Shown: one piece after another, positions 1 to 6,168 of the stretch | Layout: each line of letters starts with the position of its first letter | Numbering within the stretch: position 1 is the first letter of the stretch | Origin: Methyloceanibacter sp. | Lineage (GTDB): Bacteria; Pseudomonadota; Alphaproteobacteria; Rhizobiales; Methyloligellaceae | Direction of reading: 5' to 3' | Length of the DNA stretch: 9,058 bases | Assembly: GCA_016649675.1 (NCBI GenBank) | Contig: JAENXG010000087.1 | Location: forward strand, 1 to 9,058 | Notes under the pieces: generated by a model | Told to the model about the DNA's origin: nothing | What the model saw: the letters and a program-made list of their open reading frames with translations, nothing else | Databases searched by the model: none | Position numbers and translations under genes: made by a program

Positions 1-428
1 AGCGCGCTCAGCGGAGTCTCATCGAAAATCTCGGCGAGTCGCTTCCGCGTGCCGGGATCGGTGAGCGCCGGCAGGTCCCCCCGCTCGAACATGCCCGCTT
101 CCGCGATCTCTCCCCGTTTCCGGTAGTCTTCGCGCCGCTCCCAATGGCGGACCACGAAAACGGCAATATGGTCGCCCGGAAAGCTTGCGTTGTTGGAGAA
201 GACGCCGTGCAACTCAACAGGCCCGGTCACGCTTACGCCGACCTCCTCTTCGAGCTCGCGGGCAAGCGCCGTCTCGACCGTCTCGCCCCATTCGACGCCG
301 CCCCCCGGGAACCACCAGCCCGGCCGGTAGCCATGGCGCACGAGAAGCACGCGGCCGTCGCTGTCGATGACGGCCCCTTGCGCGCCGATCGTCATCCCCC
401 GGCGCATGCGCCAGATCGGCCGGAACAT
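1..428 (-). CDS. NUDIX hydrolase (C-terminus cut by window edge)
   Basis: Hydrolases of this family cleave nucleoside diphosphates linked to another group (X), using Mg2+ bound by the Nudix box. Reading the minus strand from an ATG at 428 gives 142 codons that run off the left edge. The Nudix box GX5EX7REUXEEXGU is complete: G43, E49, R57-E58-L59, E61-E62 and G64-V65, preceded by a WWFPGG strand. The substrate cannot be told from the sequence. The start is uncertain. The ATG at 428 has no clear ribosome site, whereas the frame is open further up and a CTG at 479 sits five bases after a perfect GAGGAGG. In-frame ATGs at 536 and 551 would overlap the divergent phosphoesterase gene. The gene is divergent from the metallophosphoesterase, so the two may share a short promoter region. 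The family call is firm; the start and the specific role are not. Confidence 0.9.
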   Translation of the reverse strand, partial: MFRPIWRMRRGMTIGAQGAVIDSDGRVLLVRHGYRPGWWFPGGGVEWGETVETALARELEEEVGVSVTGPVELHGVFSNNASFPGDHIAVFVVRHWERREDYRKRGEIAEAGMFERGDLPALTDPGTRKRLAEIFDETPLSA

Positions 429-484
429 CGCCGTCAGAACGCGATTGGGCCGCAGACGTTGTAGGAAGGTCAGCTTCAGACTTG

Positions 485-491
485 CCTCCTC
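485..491 (-). promoter_or_regulatory. Strong Shine-Dalgarno GAGGAGG before the NUDIX frame
   Basis: The minus strand reads GAGGAGG here, an almost ideal ribosome binding site. Five bases later, in frame with the NUDIX protein, comes CTG (479-477), not ATG, GTG or TTG. The first in-frame ATG downstream is at 428, about 57 bases from this site and too far to use it. This is the main reason to suspect a CTG start. Confidence 0.45.
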
Positions 492-518
492 GCTCTGGCA
501 CAGGCTAAGGGAGCGCTC

Positions 519-1433
519 GTGTTCACCCTCGCCCATCTCTCCGACATTCATTTGAGCCCCATGCCCCGCGCCAAGCGCGGCGATCTCATGGGCAAGCGTA
601 TGCTCGGATACGTCAATTGGCATCGCGGGCGCAAGCTCGTGCACCGGCGCGACATCCTCGACGTGCTCACCCGCGACCTCATCGAGCGGAAGCCCGACCA
701 CATTGCCGTCACCGGGGACCTGGTCAATCTCGGGCTTCCCGACGAATTCGTCCGCGCCGCAGAATGGCTGCATCACCTCGGACCGCCAACAGAGGTCACG
801 GCGATCCCGGGCAACCACGATGCCTATGTCAGGCTGCACCCCGAGGCCGGGACGGCACTCTGGCAGCCCTACATGCGGTCGAATGCGGCGGGAGAGCTTC
901 TCGTGCCGACGCCGCCCACCCGCTTTCCCTTCGTGCGGCGCTTCGGCGACATCGCCATCGTGGCTCTGTCATCGGCCATCCCGACCATGCCGTTCATCGC
1001 CGCAGGCAAAATCGGCACGGCCCAGCGGGCGCTGCTGGCCGAAGCCTTGGCGCGACTCGGTCGCGAAGGGCTGTTTCGCGTGGTGCTCATTCACCACCCT
1101 CCCCTTCCCGGCCAAGCAGGCTGGCGGCGGGGGCTTCGCGATGCCGGAAGGTTCAGCAACGTTCTGAAGCAGCATGGCGCCGAGCTCGTGCTGCATGGCC
1201 ATGACCACCGGCAGACCGTGCATGAGCTTGCCACCGTAAGTGGTCCGGCCTTCGTCGTCGGCGTGCCGTCCGCGTCGGAAGCTGTCGAGGGGCGCATTCC
1301 CGCCGCTCGCTACAACGAATATTCAATCGCGCGGACCGATGGCGGGTGGCATTGCGAGATGGTCGGGCGCTCGGTTGCCGCCGCGCCGGAGCATGTCTGG
1401 GAAAGCGAGCGCCGCGTCCTCAGGGAACGCTGA
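519..1433 (+). CDS. Calcineurin-like metallophosphoesterase
   Basis: The 304-residue protein carries the metallophosphoesterase motifs in order: D9-x-H11 (LSDIHL), G66-D67 (TGDLVNLG), G98-N99-H100-D101 (PGNHDA), H192-H193 (IHHPPL) and G227-H228-D229-H230 (HGHDH). These residues bind two metal ions and hydrolyse a phosphoester. The family includes cyclic-nucleotide phosphodiesterases, nucleases and UDP-diacylglucosamine pyrophosphatases, and the substrate here is not evident. No signal peptide or membrane segment is visible, so it is probably cytosolic. The GTG start at 519 is supported by AAGGGAG at 507-513, five bases upstream, and by DxH falling near residue 10 as is usual. Its last 14 bases overlap the end of the convergent membrane-protein gene. 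It is divergent from the NUDIX gene; both may deal with nucleotide or phosphate compounds, but that is inference. Confidence 0.93.
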   Translation: MFTLAHLSDIHLSPMPRAKRGDLMGKRMLGYVNWHRGRKLVHRRDILDVLTRDLIERKPDHIAVTGDLVNLGLPDEFVRAAEWLHHLGPPTEVTAIPGNHDAYVRLHPEAGTALWQPYMRSNAAGELLVPTPPTRFPFVRRFGDIAIVALSSAIPTMPFIAAGKIGTAQRALLAEALARLGREGLFRVVLIHHPPLPGQAGWRRGLRDAGRFSNVLKQHGAELVLHGHDHRQTVHELATVSGPAFVVGVPSASEAVEGRIPAARYNEYSIARTDGGWHCEMVGRSVAAAPEHVWESERRVLRER

Positions 1434-1983
1434 GCCACACGGCTGCGAACAAGCCTGCCGCGCCGGTGAGAAGGCCGATGGCGAAGGCCGCGATGACCAC
1501 GCCCATCCCGGCGCTCAAGGGTGGCGTGTCGCCCCCGATCAATCCTGCGCGCGAGGGCTCGCGCAGCGCCGCCTCGATACGCTCCCGGCGCACGATCTCG
1601 CGCGCCATGTAGCGCGTGATGCGGTCTGACATGTCGGCGACGCTGGTCGAGCTGAACAGCGTCCGCCTTCCATTCTCGCTGTTACGCACGAAGAGATAGG
1701 TGCCGCTGCCTTCGTCAACCGCCGCATAGGTGAAGAGATCGATCCACAAACGCGCCGGGCGGCTCGGCACCAGCGCGAGGTTGAACCGGTCGTCATGTTG
1801 CGGAATTTCGGCGAACACGATCTCAAGCTCGGCCTTGAGCAGCTCGAGCCGGGCGATCTCGCCGTCGCGGAGGTCGGCGGTACGATCGAGATGCTCGGCC
1901 TCGTCGAGGCGCGCCTTGCGGATCGCTTCGCGCAAGGAGCGGCTCGCGGCCGGCCGCGCTATGGTTTTGACGCTCTCTTCCAT
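1420..1983 (-). CDS. Conserved-looking protein with one C-terminal membrane segment
   Basis: This 187-residue protein was not matched to a named family. Residues 1-60 are rich in charged residues and probably helical. Residues 64-115 look like a compact alpha/beta domain (LWIDLFTYA, GTYLFVRNSENGRRTLF). A basic helix follows at about 118-145. A hydrophobic segment at about 159-184 ends only three residues before the C-terminus, which is the layout of a tail-anchored membrane protein with its bulk in the cytoplasm. The ATG at 1983 has AAAAGG about eight bases upstream on the minus strand. Coding is supported by the long clean frame and protein-like composition, and by the counterpart gene ending just inside it (14-base convergent overlap). 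The function is unknown. Confidence 0.75.
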   Translation of the reverse strand: MEESVKTIARPAASRSLREAIRKARLDEAEHLDRTADLRDGEIARLELLKAELEIVFAEIPQHDDRFNLALVPSRPARLWIDLFTYAAVDEGSGTYLFVRNSENGRRTLFSSTSVADMSDRITRYMAREIVRRERIEAALREPSRAGLIGGDTPPLSAGMGVVIAAFAIGLLTGAAGLFAAVWLSVP

Positions 1984-2183
1984 CCCCTTAGCCTTTTGGC
2001 TTTAGGCGCAGCATATCGCTGTCACCGGCGCCTTTGCCATTGAATTCTCTCCGGACCGCGACAGCCGGCCGTTGGCGGGAATTGGGGCCCTTTCAAGCTC
2101 TTAAGGGGTAGTGGGTCAGCTTGAATCTAAGCACTCTTGACTAAGCCTAGCGGTCGAGCCTGAGCAGGGTGCATATTCGAGCT
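1984..2183. other. Intergenic stretch without a clear gene
   Basis: This region separates the start of the tail-anchored protein gene (minus) from the micro-ORF and oxidoreductase (plus), so it should hold promoters for both directions. A TTGACT at 2137-2142 and a TTGAAT at 2121-2126 resemble -35 elements on the plus strand, but neither has a convincing -10 at the usual distance. No tRNA, strong terminator or long repeat was seen. Confidence 0.5.
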
Positions 2184-2288
2184 ATGTCGGACAGGGACCT
2201 GATCGAGGCTGGGGAACGGGTGCCCTGCCGAATTTGCGAGCGCACGGAGATCGGGAAGCCGCCGCAAGGTTGGGACAAGCTTAGGTGA
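2184..2288 (+). CDS. Possible 34-residue CxxC micro-protein
   Basis: An ATG at 2184 opens a 34-codon frame ending in TGA at 2286-2288. The TGA overlaps the GTG start (2285) of the following oxidoreductase as GTGA, the usual form of translational coupling. The peptide is charged and contains the pair VPCRICER, a CxxC that could bind zinc or act in thiol chemistry, followed by KPPQGWDKLR. The ribosome site is weak (GAGC just upstream), and an in-frame GTG at 2169 is an alternative start. The oxidoreductase GTG has no good Shine-Dalgarno of its own (an AAGG lies about 16 bases away), which favours coupling. It could instead be a chance frame in a leader; no family is recognised. Confidence 0.35.
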   Translation: MSDRDLIEAGERVPCRICERTEIGKPPQGWDKLR

Positions 2289-2881
2289 AGCACCTCATCG
2301 TTGCCGCTCACCCCGCCGCAGACAGCTTCACGATGGGACTCACACGCACCTATGCCGCTGAATTGGAAAAGCTCGGCCATAGCCAGCGGACCTACGATCT
2401 ATACCGCATGGGGTTCGACCCGGTTCTCGCCGCGCACGAGCTTGTGCCGGTCAGCGCCGATCATCCGGCCAGCGCCGATGTGGTGCAGGCCCAAGACGAT
2501 ATTTGCGCCGCCGATGCCCTTACCGTCATCTACCCGCTCTGGTGGCTGTCGATGCCAGCGATGATGAAAGGGTATATCGATCGGGTTTTCGCGCGTGGCT
2601 TCGCCTATGAAGCCCACAACGGCATCGTGCGCGGGCTTCTTGCCGGGAAGAAATCCGTCCTCATCACCATCTCGGGAGCTCCGCTGCCGCTCCTGGTCAA
2701 GAGCGGCAATTGGAATGCCGTGCAGGTTCTGCAAGACACTCATATCTTCCGTTCGGCCGGATTCGAGCTGCTCGAGCACCTGCATTTCGACGAGGTTGAG
2801 CCTCACCTTGCCAAGGCTACCGTCGAAAAGCACATGGAGCGTGCTCGGTCCTGCGCACGGCAGCATTTTGCCGCGGACTAG
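2285..2881 (+). CDS. NAD(P)H dehydrogenase (quinone)-like flavodoxin-fold oxidoreductase
   Basis: The 198-residue protein belongs to the flavodoxin-2 / NQO1-KefG-like family, which binds FMN or FAD and reduces quinones or related compounds with NAD(P)H. The N-terminus MKHLIVAAHPAADSFTM is the first strand and flavin-phosphate loop (H9-P10, S14-F15). The family signature YPLWWLSMPAMMKGYIDRVF lies at 83-102, followed by ARGFAYE, and a second flavin-side loop TISGAPL is at 128-134. The length is typical. The GTG start at 2285 is fixed by the conserved first strand and overlaps the stop of the upstream micro-ORF. It has no membrane segment, so it is likely cytosolic. It stands alone on this strand; no potassium-efflux partner gene (kefB/kefC) is in the window, so a Kef-ancillary role has no support here. 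Confidence 0.9.
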   Translation: MKHLIVAAHPAADSFTMGLTRTYAAELEKLGHSQRTYDLYRMGFDPVLAAHELVPVSADHPASADVVQAQDDICAADALTVIYPLWWLSMPAMMKGYIDRVFARGFAYEAHNGIVRGLLAGKKSVLITISGAPLPLLVKSGNWNAVQVLQDTHIFRSAGFELLEHLHFDEVEPHLAKATVEKHMERARSCARQHFAAD

Positions 2882-2987
2882 ATATTCGACGCCGCGTTTG
2901 GCGTGCTTGGACGTGAGCTGCGTATCTCGGTGGATTGAGCTTTCGCCTTCTCGCTCGCCCGAGCACGGAAGAACCAATCCCAGAATT

Positions 2988-3007
2988 GCCGGCAGCTATT
3001 TGCCGGC
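2988..3007 (-). terminator. Weak hairpin at the end of the 455-residue protein gene
   Basis: GCCGGC at 2988-2993 and 3002-3007 can pair around an 8-base loop that contains the TAG stop. There is no T-tract on either strand, so intrinsic termination is doubtful. The rest of the 114-base gap between 2882 and 2995 holds only a small GCTC-GCCC-GAGC stem near 2954-2965. Confidence 0.2.
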
Positions 3008-4363
3008 GAGCACGACGGACGCGCGGGCGTCGTCGAACCATTTGTCGATAGCCGTGTCGATATTGGCCTCGAGGCTCGACTTCCAGGTGGCGATGGTGGC
3101 GTCAAGCGCCTCCTCGTTGGCGGCAACGAAGCTGTCGCGGTTGACCGCCTCGTTCGCCGAGTTCGAGAGATAATCCACAGCGGCCCCGATCACCACGCCG
3201 AGCGCGGCGCCGACCACCTGGCCGCCCATGGGCTGGACCACCGTGCCGGCCACGGCACCCCCCTCGGCGAGCGCAAGACGGGTGCCGAGCGAGGTGGCGA
3301 CGCGGCGGGAGATCTGGGCGAAGCTTTGCGCGAGCACGCCGTTGATGGTCGGTCCAAGCGCAAGCGCCCCCACGGTGCCGCCGGCGGCCGCAGCCCCGAG
3401 ACCGGCAATGCCGTCGAAAGCGCGATCCTCCATGAGATAGGTGGGCGCCTTCCATTTTTGCGCATCCCAATCGAGCTTCACGTTGGTCATCGGGGTCGCC
3501 GGCGGGATGTCCTCGAGATGGTCGGTATGCTTGGCGAGGAAGAGCTGGAGCCGCATGTCGCCATTGGCGATCACGCGCCGGTAGCTGTCATGAGCGTGGC
3601 GCACGGCCTGCTCGACGCCCTTGGTGATGGTCTCGTCGCGCAGCTCGGGCTTCAGCACCTGCTCCTTGTAGTTCTTCAGGAAGTAATCCTTGACGTCGGC
3701 CTCGATGGCCTCGTTCAGCGACTCGTATTTGCCGGCCTCGAAGAAGCGGGTGACGGCCGAGCTGATGGTCTCCTTTAGCACCACATAGGAGCGCTTCCAC
3801 TCGAAGAACCAATCGGCGTAGCCCGAGATCGCCTGCTCGCGATCCTGGAAGGCAAGCGCGAAGGTGCGGTCGAGGTCCTCATGGGCCGACTTCTTGATGC
3901 GCGCCCGCTCCTCGTCGAGCATCAGGATGGTGTCGTTGACGAACTTGTCGGCATCGGACTTGCTCGCCACCACCTTGTGCAAGCTGCCGTCGACGTCCTT
4001 GATGACGAGATCGACGGCGTCGGGCGGCAGGCTCTGGTCGCCGAAAAAGATGTCGAGAATGCTGTTGTCCGCATGCACCGGGGCGGTGTGGTCGAGATGC
4101 CGCTGATAGCTCTTGTAGAAGGTGGTGCCGAGGGACAGCAGCGCGTAAGTCGAAAGCACGATGGCAATCGACACGCCGATGGGCCTGAGCAGCATGCCGA
4201 GCGCGCTTGGCTTGACCACCTTCTCGCGCAGGCGGCGCGAGCTGCGCTCGATTTTGGATCGCTTAGCCGGCGGGTCGATGATCTCGGCAACCGCATCCTC
4301 AGGATGGGCAACGAGGGCGGCGCCCTGGCGCTTGGGCATAGCGTGCAGCATTTTTCTCGACAC
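2996..4363 (-). CDS. Large membrane-anchored protein of unknown function with Gly/Ala-rich segments
   Basis: The 455-residue protein was not matched to a known family. Order: a basic cytoplasmic leader (KRSKIERSSRRLREKVVK, about 34-51); a membrane segment at about 60-80; a long charged, mostly helical region (about 85-310) with many aromatic residues; a Gly/Ala-rich hydrophobic stretch at about 317-347; a second at about 367-398 with repeated small-residue spacing like glycine zippers; then a hydrophilic helical tail. The positive leader suggests N-terminus inside, placing the helical region outside the cytoplasm. The GTG start at 4363 has a poor ribosome site; in-frame ATGs at 4351 and 4339 are alternatives. 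The gene is divergent from udgX with about 180 bases between. The two Gly-rich stretches could be a membrane hairpin or an oligomerising pore-like element; that is inference only. Confidence 0.8.
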   Translation of the reverse strand: MSRKMLHAMPKRQGAALVAHPEDAVAEIIDPPAKRSKIERSSRRLREKVVKPSALGMLLRPIGVSIAIVLSTYALLSLGTTFYKSYQRHLDHTAPVHADNSILDIFFGDQSLPPDAVDLVIKDVDGSLHKVVASKSDADKFVNDTILMLDEERARIKKSAHEDLDRTFALAFQDREQAISGYADWFFEWKRSYVVLKETISSAVTRFFEAGKYESLNEAIEADVKDYFLKNYKEQVLKPELRDETITKGVEQAVRHAHDSYRRVIANGDMRLQLFLAKHTDHLEDIPPATPMTNVKLDWDAQKWKAPTYLMEDRAFDGIAGLGAAAAGGTVGALALGPTINGVLAQSFAQISRRVATSLGTRLALAEGGAVAGTVVQPMGGQVVGAALGVVIGAAVDYLSNSANEAVNRDSFVAANEEALDATIATWKSSLEANIDTAIDKWFDDARASVVLAGK

Positions 4364-4546
4364 CTCGGAGCCTGAATCCTAACAGGTGTTAACCCGGCCC
4401 ACTTCCATATAGGCCTTTGCGGTTGGGCTTGAAAGGCTGCGGGCGCATTGCCTTTGCCTTACATTTCGGAAACGGTTAGCTCGCGCCGTCCGCTGGAGTG
4501 GGAACGCTTCGCCAGACGGAACTGGTTACCTTCAGGAGCTGTGTTC
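4364..4546. promoter_or_regulatory. Divergent control region between the membrane-protein gene and udgX
   Basis: This 183-base gap must hold the start signals of both genes. It contains a GTTAAC at 4388-4393 and an imperfect hairpin GCCTTT/AAAGGC (4413-4418 with 4432-4437). No convincing -35/-10 pair was found. An in-frame extension of udgX up to 4448 is open but is not supported as coding because the good ribosome site lies at 4534. Confidence 0.4.
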
Positions 4547-5200
4547 ATGGCAAGACCGTCGGAGGCTGATCTCCCCCTCTTCAGACAGGAGAGGGTCAAC
4601 GACCCGGAAGCGGCGCTCAAGCTGCTCGCGGCCGAAGCTAAAGGCTGCACCCGTTGCGACCTCTACAGGAACGCGACTCAGACAGTGTTCGGAGAAGGTC
4701 CGGCGGACGCCTCGCTCATGCTTGTTGGCGAGCAGCCTGGCGACCAGGAGGACCTGGTGGCGCGCCCCTTTGTCGGCCCCGCCGGCAAGGCGCTCGACAA
4801 GGCGCTCGAAGCGGGCGGCATCGACCGCGCGCAAGTCTATGTCACCAACGCCGTGAAGCACTTCAAGAACGAGCCGCGCGGCAAACGGCGCATCCACAAG
4901 AAGCCCGACACGAGCGAGATCGACATCTGCCGCTGGTGGCTCGGCAACGAGCTCGACATTATCCAGCCCAATGTGGTCGTGGCTCTCGGGGCGACCGCAG
5001 CGCGCGCGCTGATGCACAAGGCGCTGTCGATCAACGCAAGCCGCGGACGCCTGATCGCGCTCGAGGATGAGATGAAGGCAGTCATTACCGTGCACCCTTC
5101 CTACCTGCTCCGCTTGCGCGAGGAGCGCGACAAGCGGCGCGAGTTCGATTTTCTCGTCAAGGATTTGCGCCTGGCGGCCGACGCCGCGAGGCGATCCTAG
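4547..5200 (+). CDS. udgX: UdgX-type uracil-DNA glycosylase (covalent uracil-DNA binder)
   Basis: The 217-residue protein belongs to the uracil-DNA glycosylase superfamily near families 4/5. UdgX excises uracil and then stays covalently joined to the abasic sugar through a histidine. The diagnostic features are present: active-site motif GEQPGDQED (61-69), VARPFVGPAGKALD (71-84), the UdgX-specific KRRIH loop (113-117) whose H117 would be the covalent residue, and the HPSYLL motif (183-188). Three cysteines fit an iron-sulphur cluster (C34, C37, C128). The family-4 cysteine position after NAVK is H105 here, a plausible fourth ligand (inference). The ATG at 4547 follows AGGAG (4534-4538) at good spacing and gives the usual family length; an upstream start at 4448 would add 33 atypical residues. 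It is monocistronic, convergent with the small membrane-protein gene six bases away. Confidence 0.95.
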   Translation: MARPSEADLPLFRQERVNDPEAALKLLAAEAKGCTRCDLYRNATQTVFGEGPADASLMLVGEQPGDQEDLVARPFVGPAGKALDKALEAGGIDRAQVYVTNAVKHFKNEPRGKRRIHKKPDTSEIDICRWWLGNELDIIQPNVVVALGATAARALMHKALSINASRGRLIALEDEMKAVITVHPSYLLRLREERDKRREFDFLVKDLRLAADAARRS

Positions 5201-5206
5201 CCTCGC

Positions 5207-5524
5207 TCAGATCTGGGCGTGGGAGATCTCGGCCACGATGACGGACGCGGCCAATCTGATCATCAGGAACAGCACAATGGCGATGCTGATGTTGACGGTC
5301 CGGTTGAGCCAATGCGCGAGCCGCTTGTTCTCGAGAAAGCTGAACAGATTGAGGTACCACTGGTCCGCGTAGGAGAGGCAGTAGACGAAGATCACGGCGA
5401 GCGCGAACTCGTGAAGATAGAACAGGACCGGGCTGAGGGATTTCTCGTAAAAATATTTCAAGCCGCCGACCAGCACGAAATTGCGCAAGAGGTCGAAGAA
5501 CCACTGCGAGAAATTGCGCACCAA
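5207..5524 (-). CDS. Small multi-pass membrane protein downstream of PII
   Basis: The frame encodes 105 residues from a TTG at 5524 (a GTG follows at 5521). Hydrophobic segments lie at about 34-52 (FYLHEFALAVIFVYCLSY) and 79-100 (SIAIVLFLMIRLAASVIVAE), with a weaker one at about 14-24, so two or three membrane passes. No named family is recognised. It lies directly after the PII gene on the same strand and is probably cotranscribed. The start is doubtful: neither TTG nor GTG has a ribosome site at normal spacing. The same frame is open 25 codons further up, right to the PII stop codon, reading FKPVDFTLYRKQLLEQ and on to WQ. In that stretch a CTG at 5560 follows GGAAG by six bases. Since PII proteins often bind a membrane protein encoded next to them, this could be a PII partner; that is inference. 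Confidence 0.7.
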   Translation of the reverse strand: MVRNFSQWFFDLLRNFVLVGGLKYFYEKSLSPVLFYLHEFALAVIFVYCLSYADQWYLNLFSFLENKRLAHWLNRTVNISIAIVLFLMIRLAASVIVAEISHAQI

Positions 5525-5599
5525 TTGCCAGAGCGCAATTTCCCCTTCGCGCTGCTCCAGAAGCTGCTTCCGGTAGAGGGTGAAATCAACGGGCTTAAA

Positions 5600-5938
5600 T
5601 CACAGTGCGTCAGCGCCCATCTCGCTGGTGCGCACGCGCATGGCGCCTTCGAGCGGGAGCACGAACACCTTGCCGTCGCCGATGTGGCCGGTCCTGGCGG
5701 CATCGCCGATCGTCTCGACCACTCTGTCGGCGATCGCGGCCTCGACGGCGATCTCGAGCTTGACCTTGGGGACGTACTGCATGGTGTATTCGGCGCCGCG
5801 ATAGATCTCGGTCTGGCCTTTCTGCCGCCCGAAGCCGCGCACCTCGCTCACCGTCAGGCCTTGCACGCCGATACCCGAGAGGGCATCGCGCACCGCCTCG
5901 AGCCGGTGCGGCTGAATCACGGCAATGATGTATTTCAT
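5600..5938 (-). CDS. PII nitrogen-regulatory signal protein (GlnB/GlnK family)
   Basis: The 112-residue protein has the full length and layout of PII, a trimer that senses ATP/ADP and 2-oxoglutarate and controls nitrogen transport and metabolism by binding targets. Visible features: the T-loop FGRQKGQTEIYRGAEY with Q39 and the modifiable tyrosine Y51, K58 at its base, the B-loop TGHIGDGK (83-90, K90), and the C-loop R101/R103. The wording IGVQG and EIYRGAEY is closer to GlnK than GlnB, but neither glnA nor amtB is in the window, so the paralogue is left open. Small differences from the common sequence are Q9 in place of Lys and H85 in the B-loop. The ATG at 5938 is the natural start. Downstream lies a small membrane-protein frame, where amtB often sits in other genomes. 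Confidence 0.95.
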   Translation of the reverse strand: MKYIIAVIQPHRLEAVRDALSGIGVQGLTVSEVRGFGRQKGQTEIYRGAEYTMQYVPKVKLEIAVEAAIADRVVETIGDAARTGHIGDGKVFVLPLEGAMRVRTSEMGADAL

Positions 5939-6168
5939 GGCGCTCGTCCCCGATCACAAAGTGTAGCCGCGTTCGCCATGAATCCTGAGGTCGAGGTGAC
6001 GATGACGAAGCTTACCGCCGCCGACCATAGCAAAGTGGCGGCGATCCCTGTGAGTTGAATTAAAGTCTGTCCACCAACGCTTCTCCCCTTTGCGAGCACT
6101 TGTCTCGCCGAGAGCGAGCCGGGCGAGATGCGCCACAATCCAAAGGCGAGGCGTGGTACAGTGTGCAC
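5939..6168. promoter_or_regulatory. Divergent control region between PII and the Gre-family gene
   Basis: These 230 bases hold the start signals of two divergent genes. The sequence is relatively AT-rich near 6057-6070. A hairpin pairs CGCCGCC (6016-6022) with GGCGGCG (6037-6043) over a 14-base loop. No sigma-54 promoter (GG-N10-GC with TGGCAC/TTGC context) was found before the PII gene, although PII genes are often under NtrC/sigma-54 control. No supported small gene is seen. Confidence 0.4.

Noticed and set aside
4448..4546. 33-residue N-terminal extension of UdgX
   Set aside because: The ribosome site and family length favour the ATG at 4547, and the extension has no recognisable domain.
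6016..6043. Hairpin in the PII/Gre intergenic region as a riboswitch
   Set aside because: It is a single 7-base GC stem with a loose 14-base loop; it matches no riboswitch class known to me.
5219..6058. A 279-codon open frame on the plus strand across the PII region
   Set aside because: It is the antisense of the PII and membrane-protein genes, whose own products have clear family or membrane features; its long length comes from GC-rich codon bias.
5939..6070. Possible sigma-54 promoter for the PII gene
   Set aside because: No GG-N10-GC pair with suitable flanks was found on the minus strand in this stretch.
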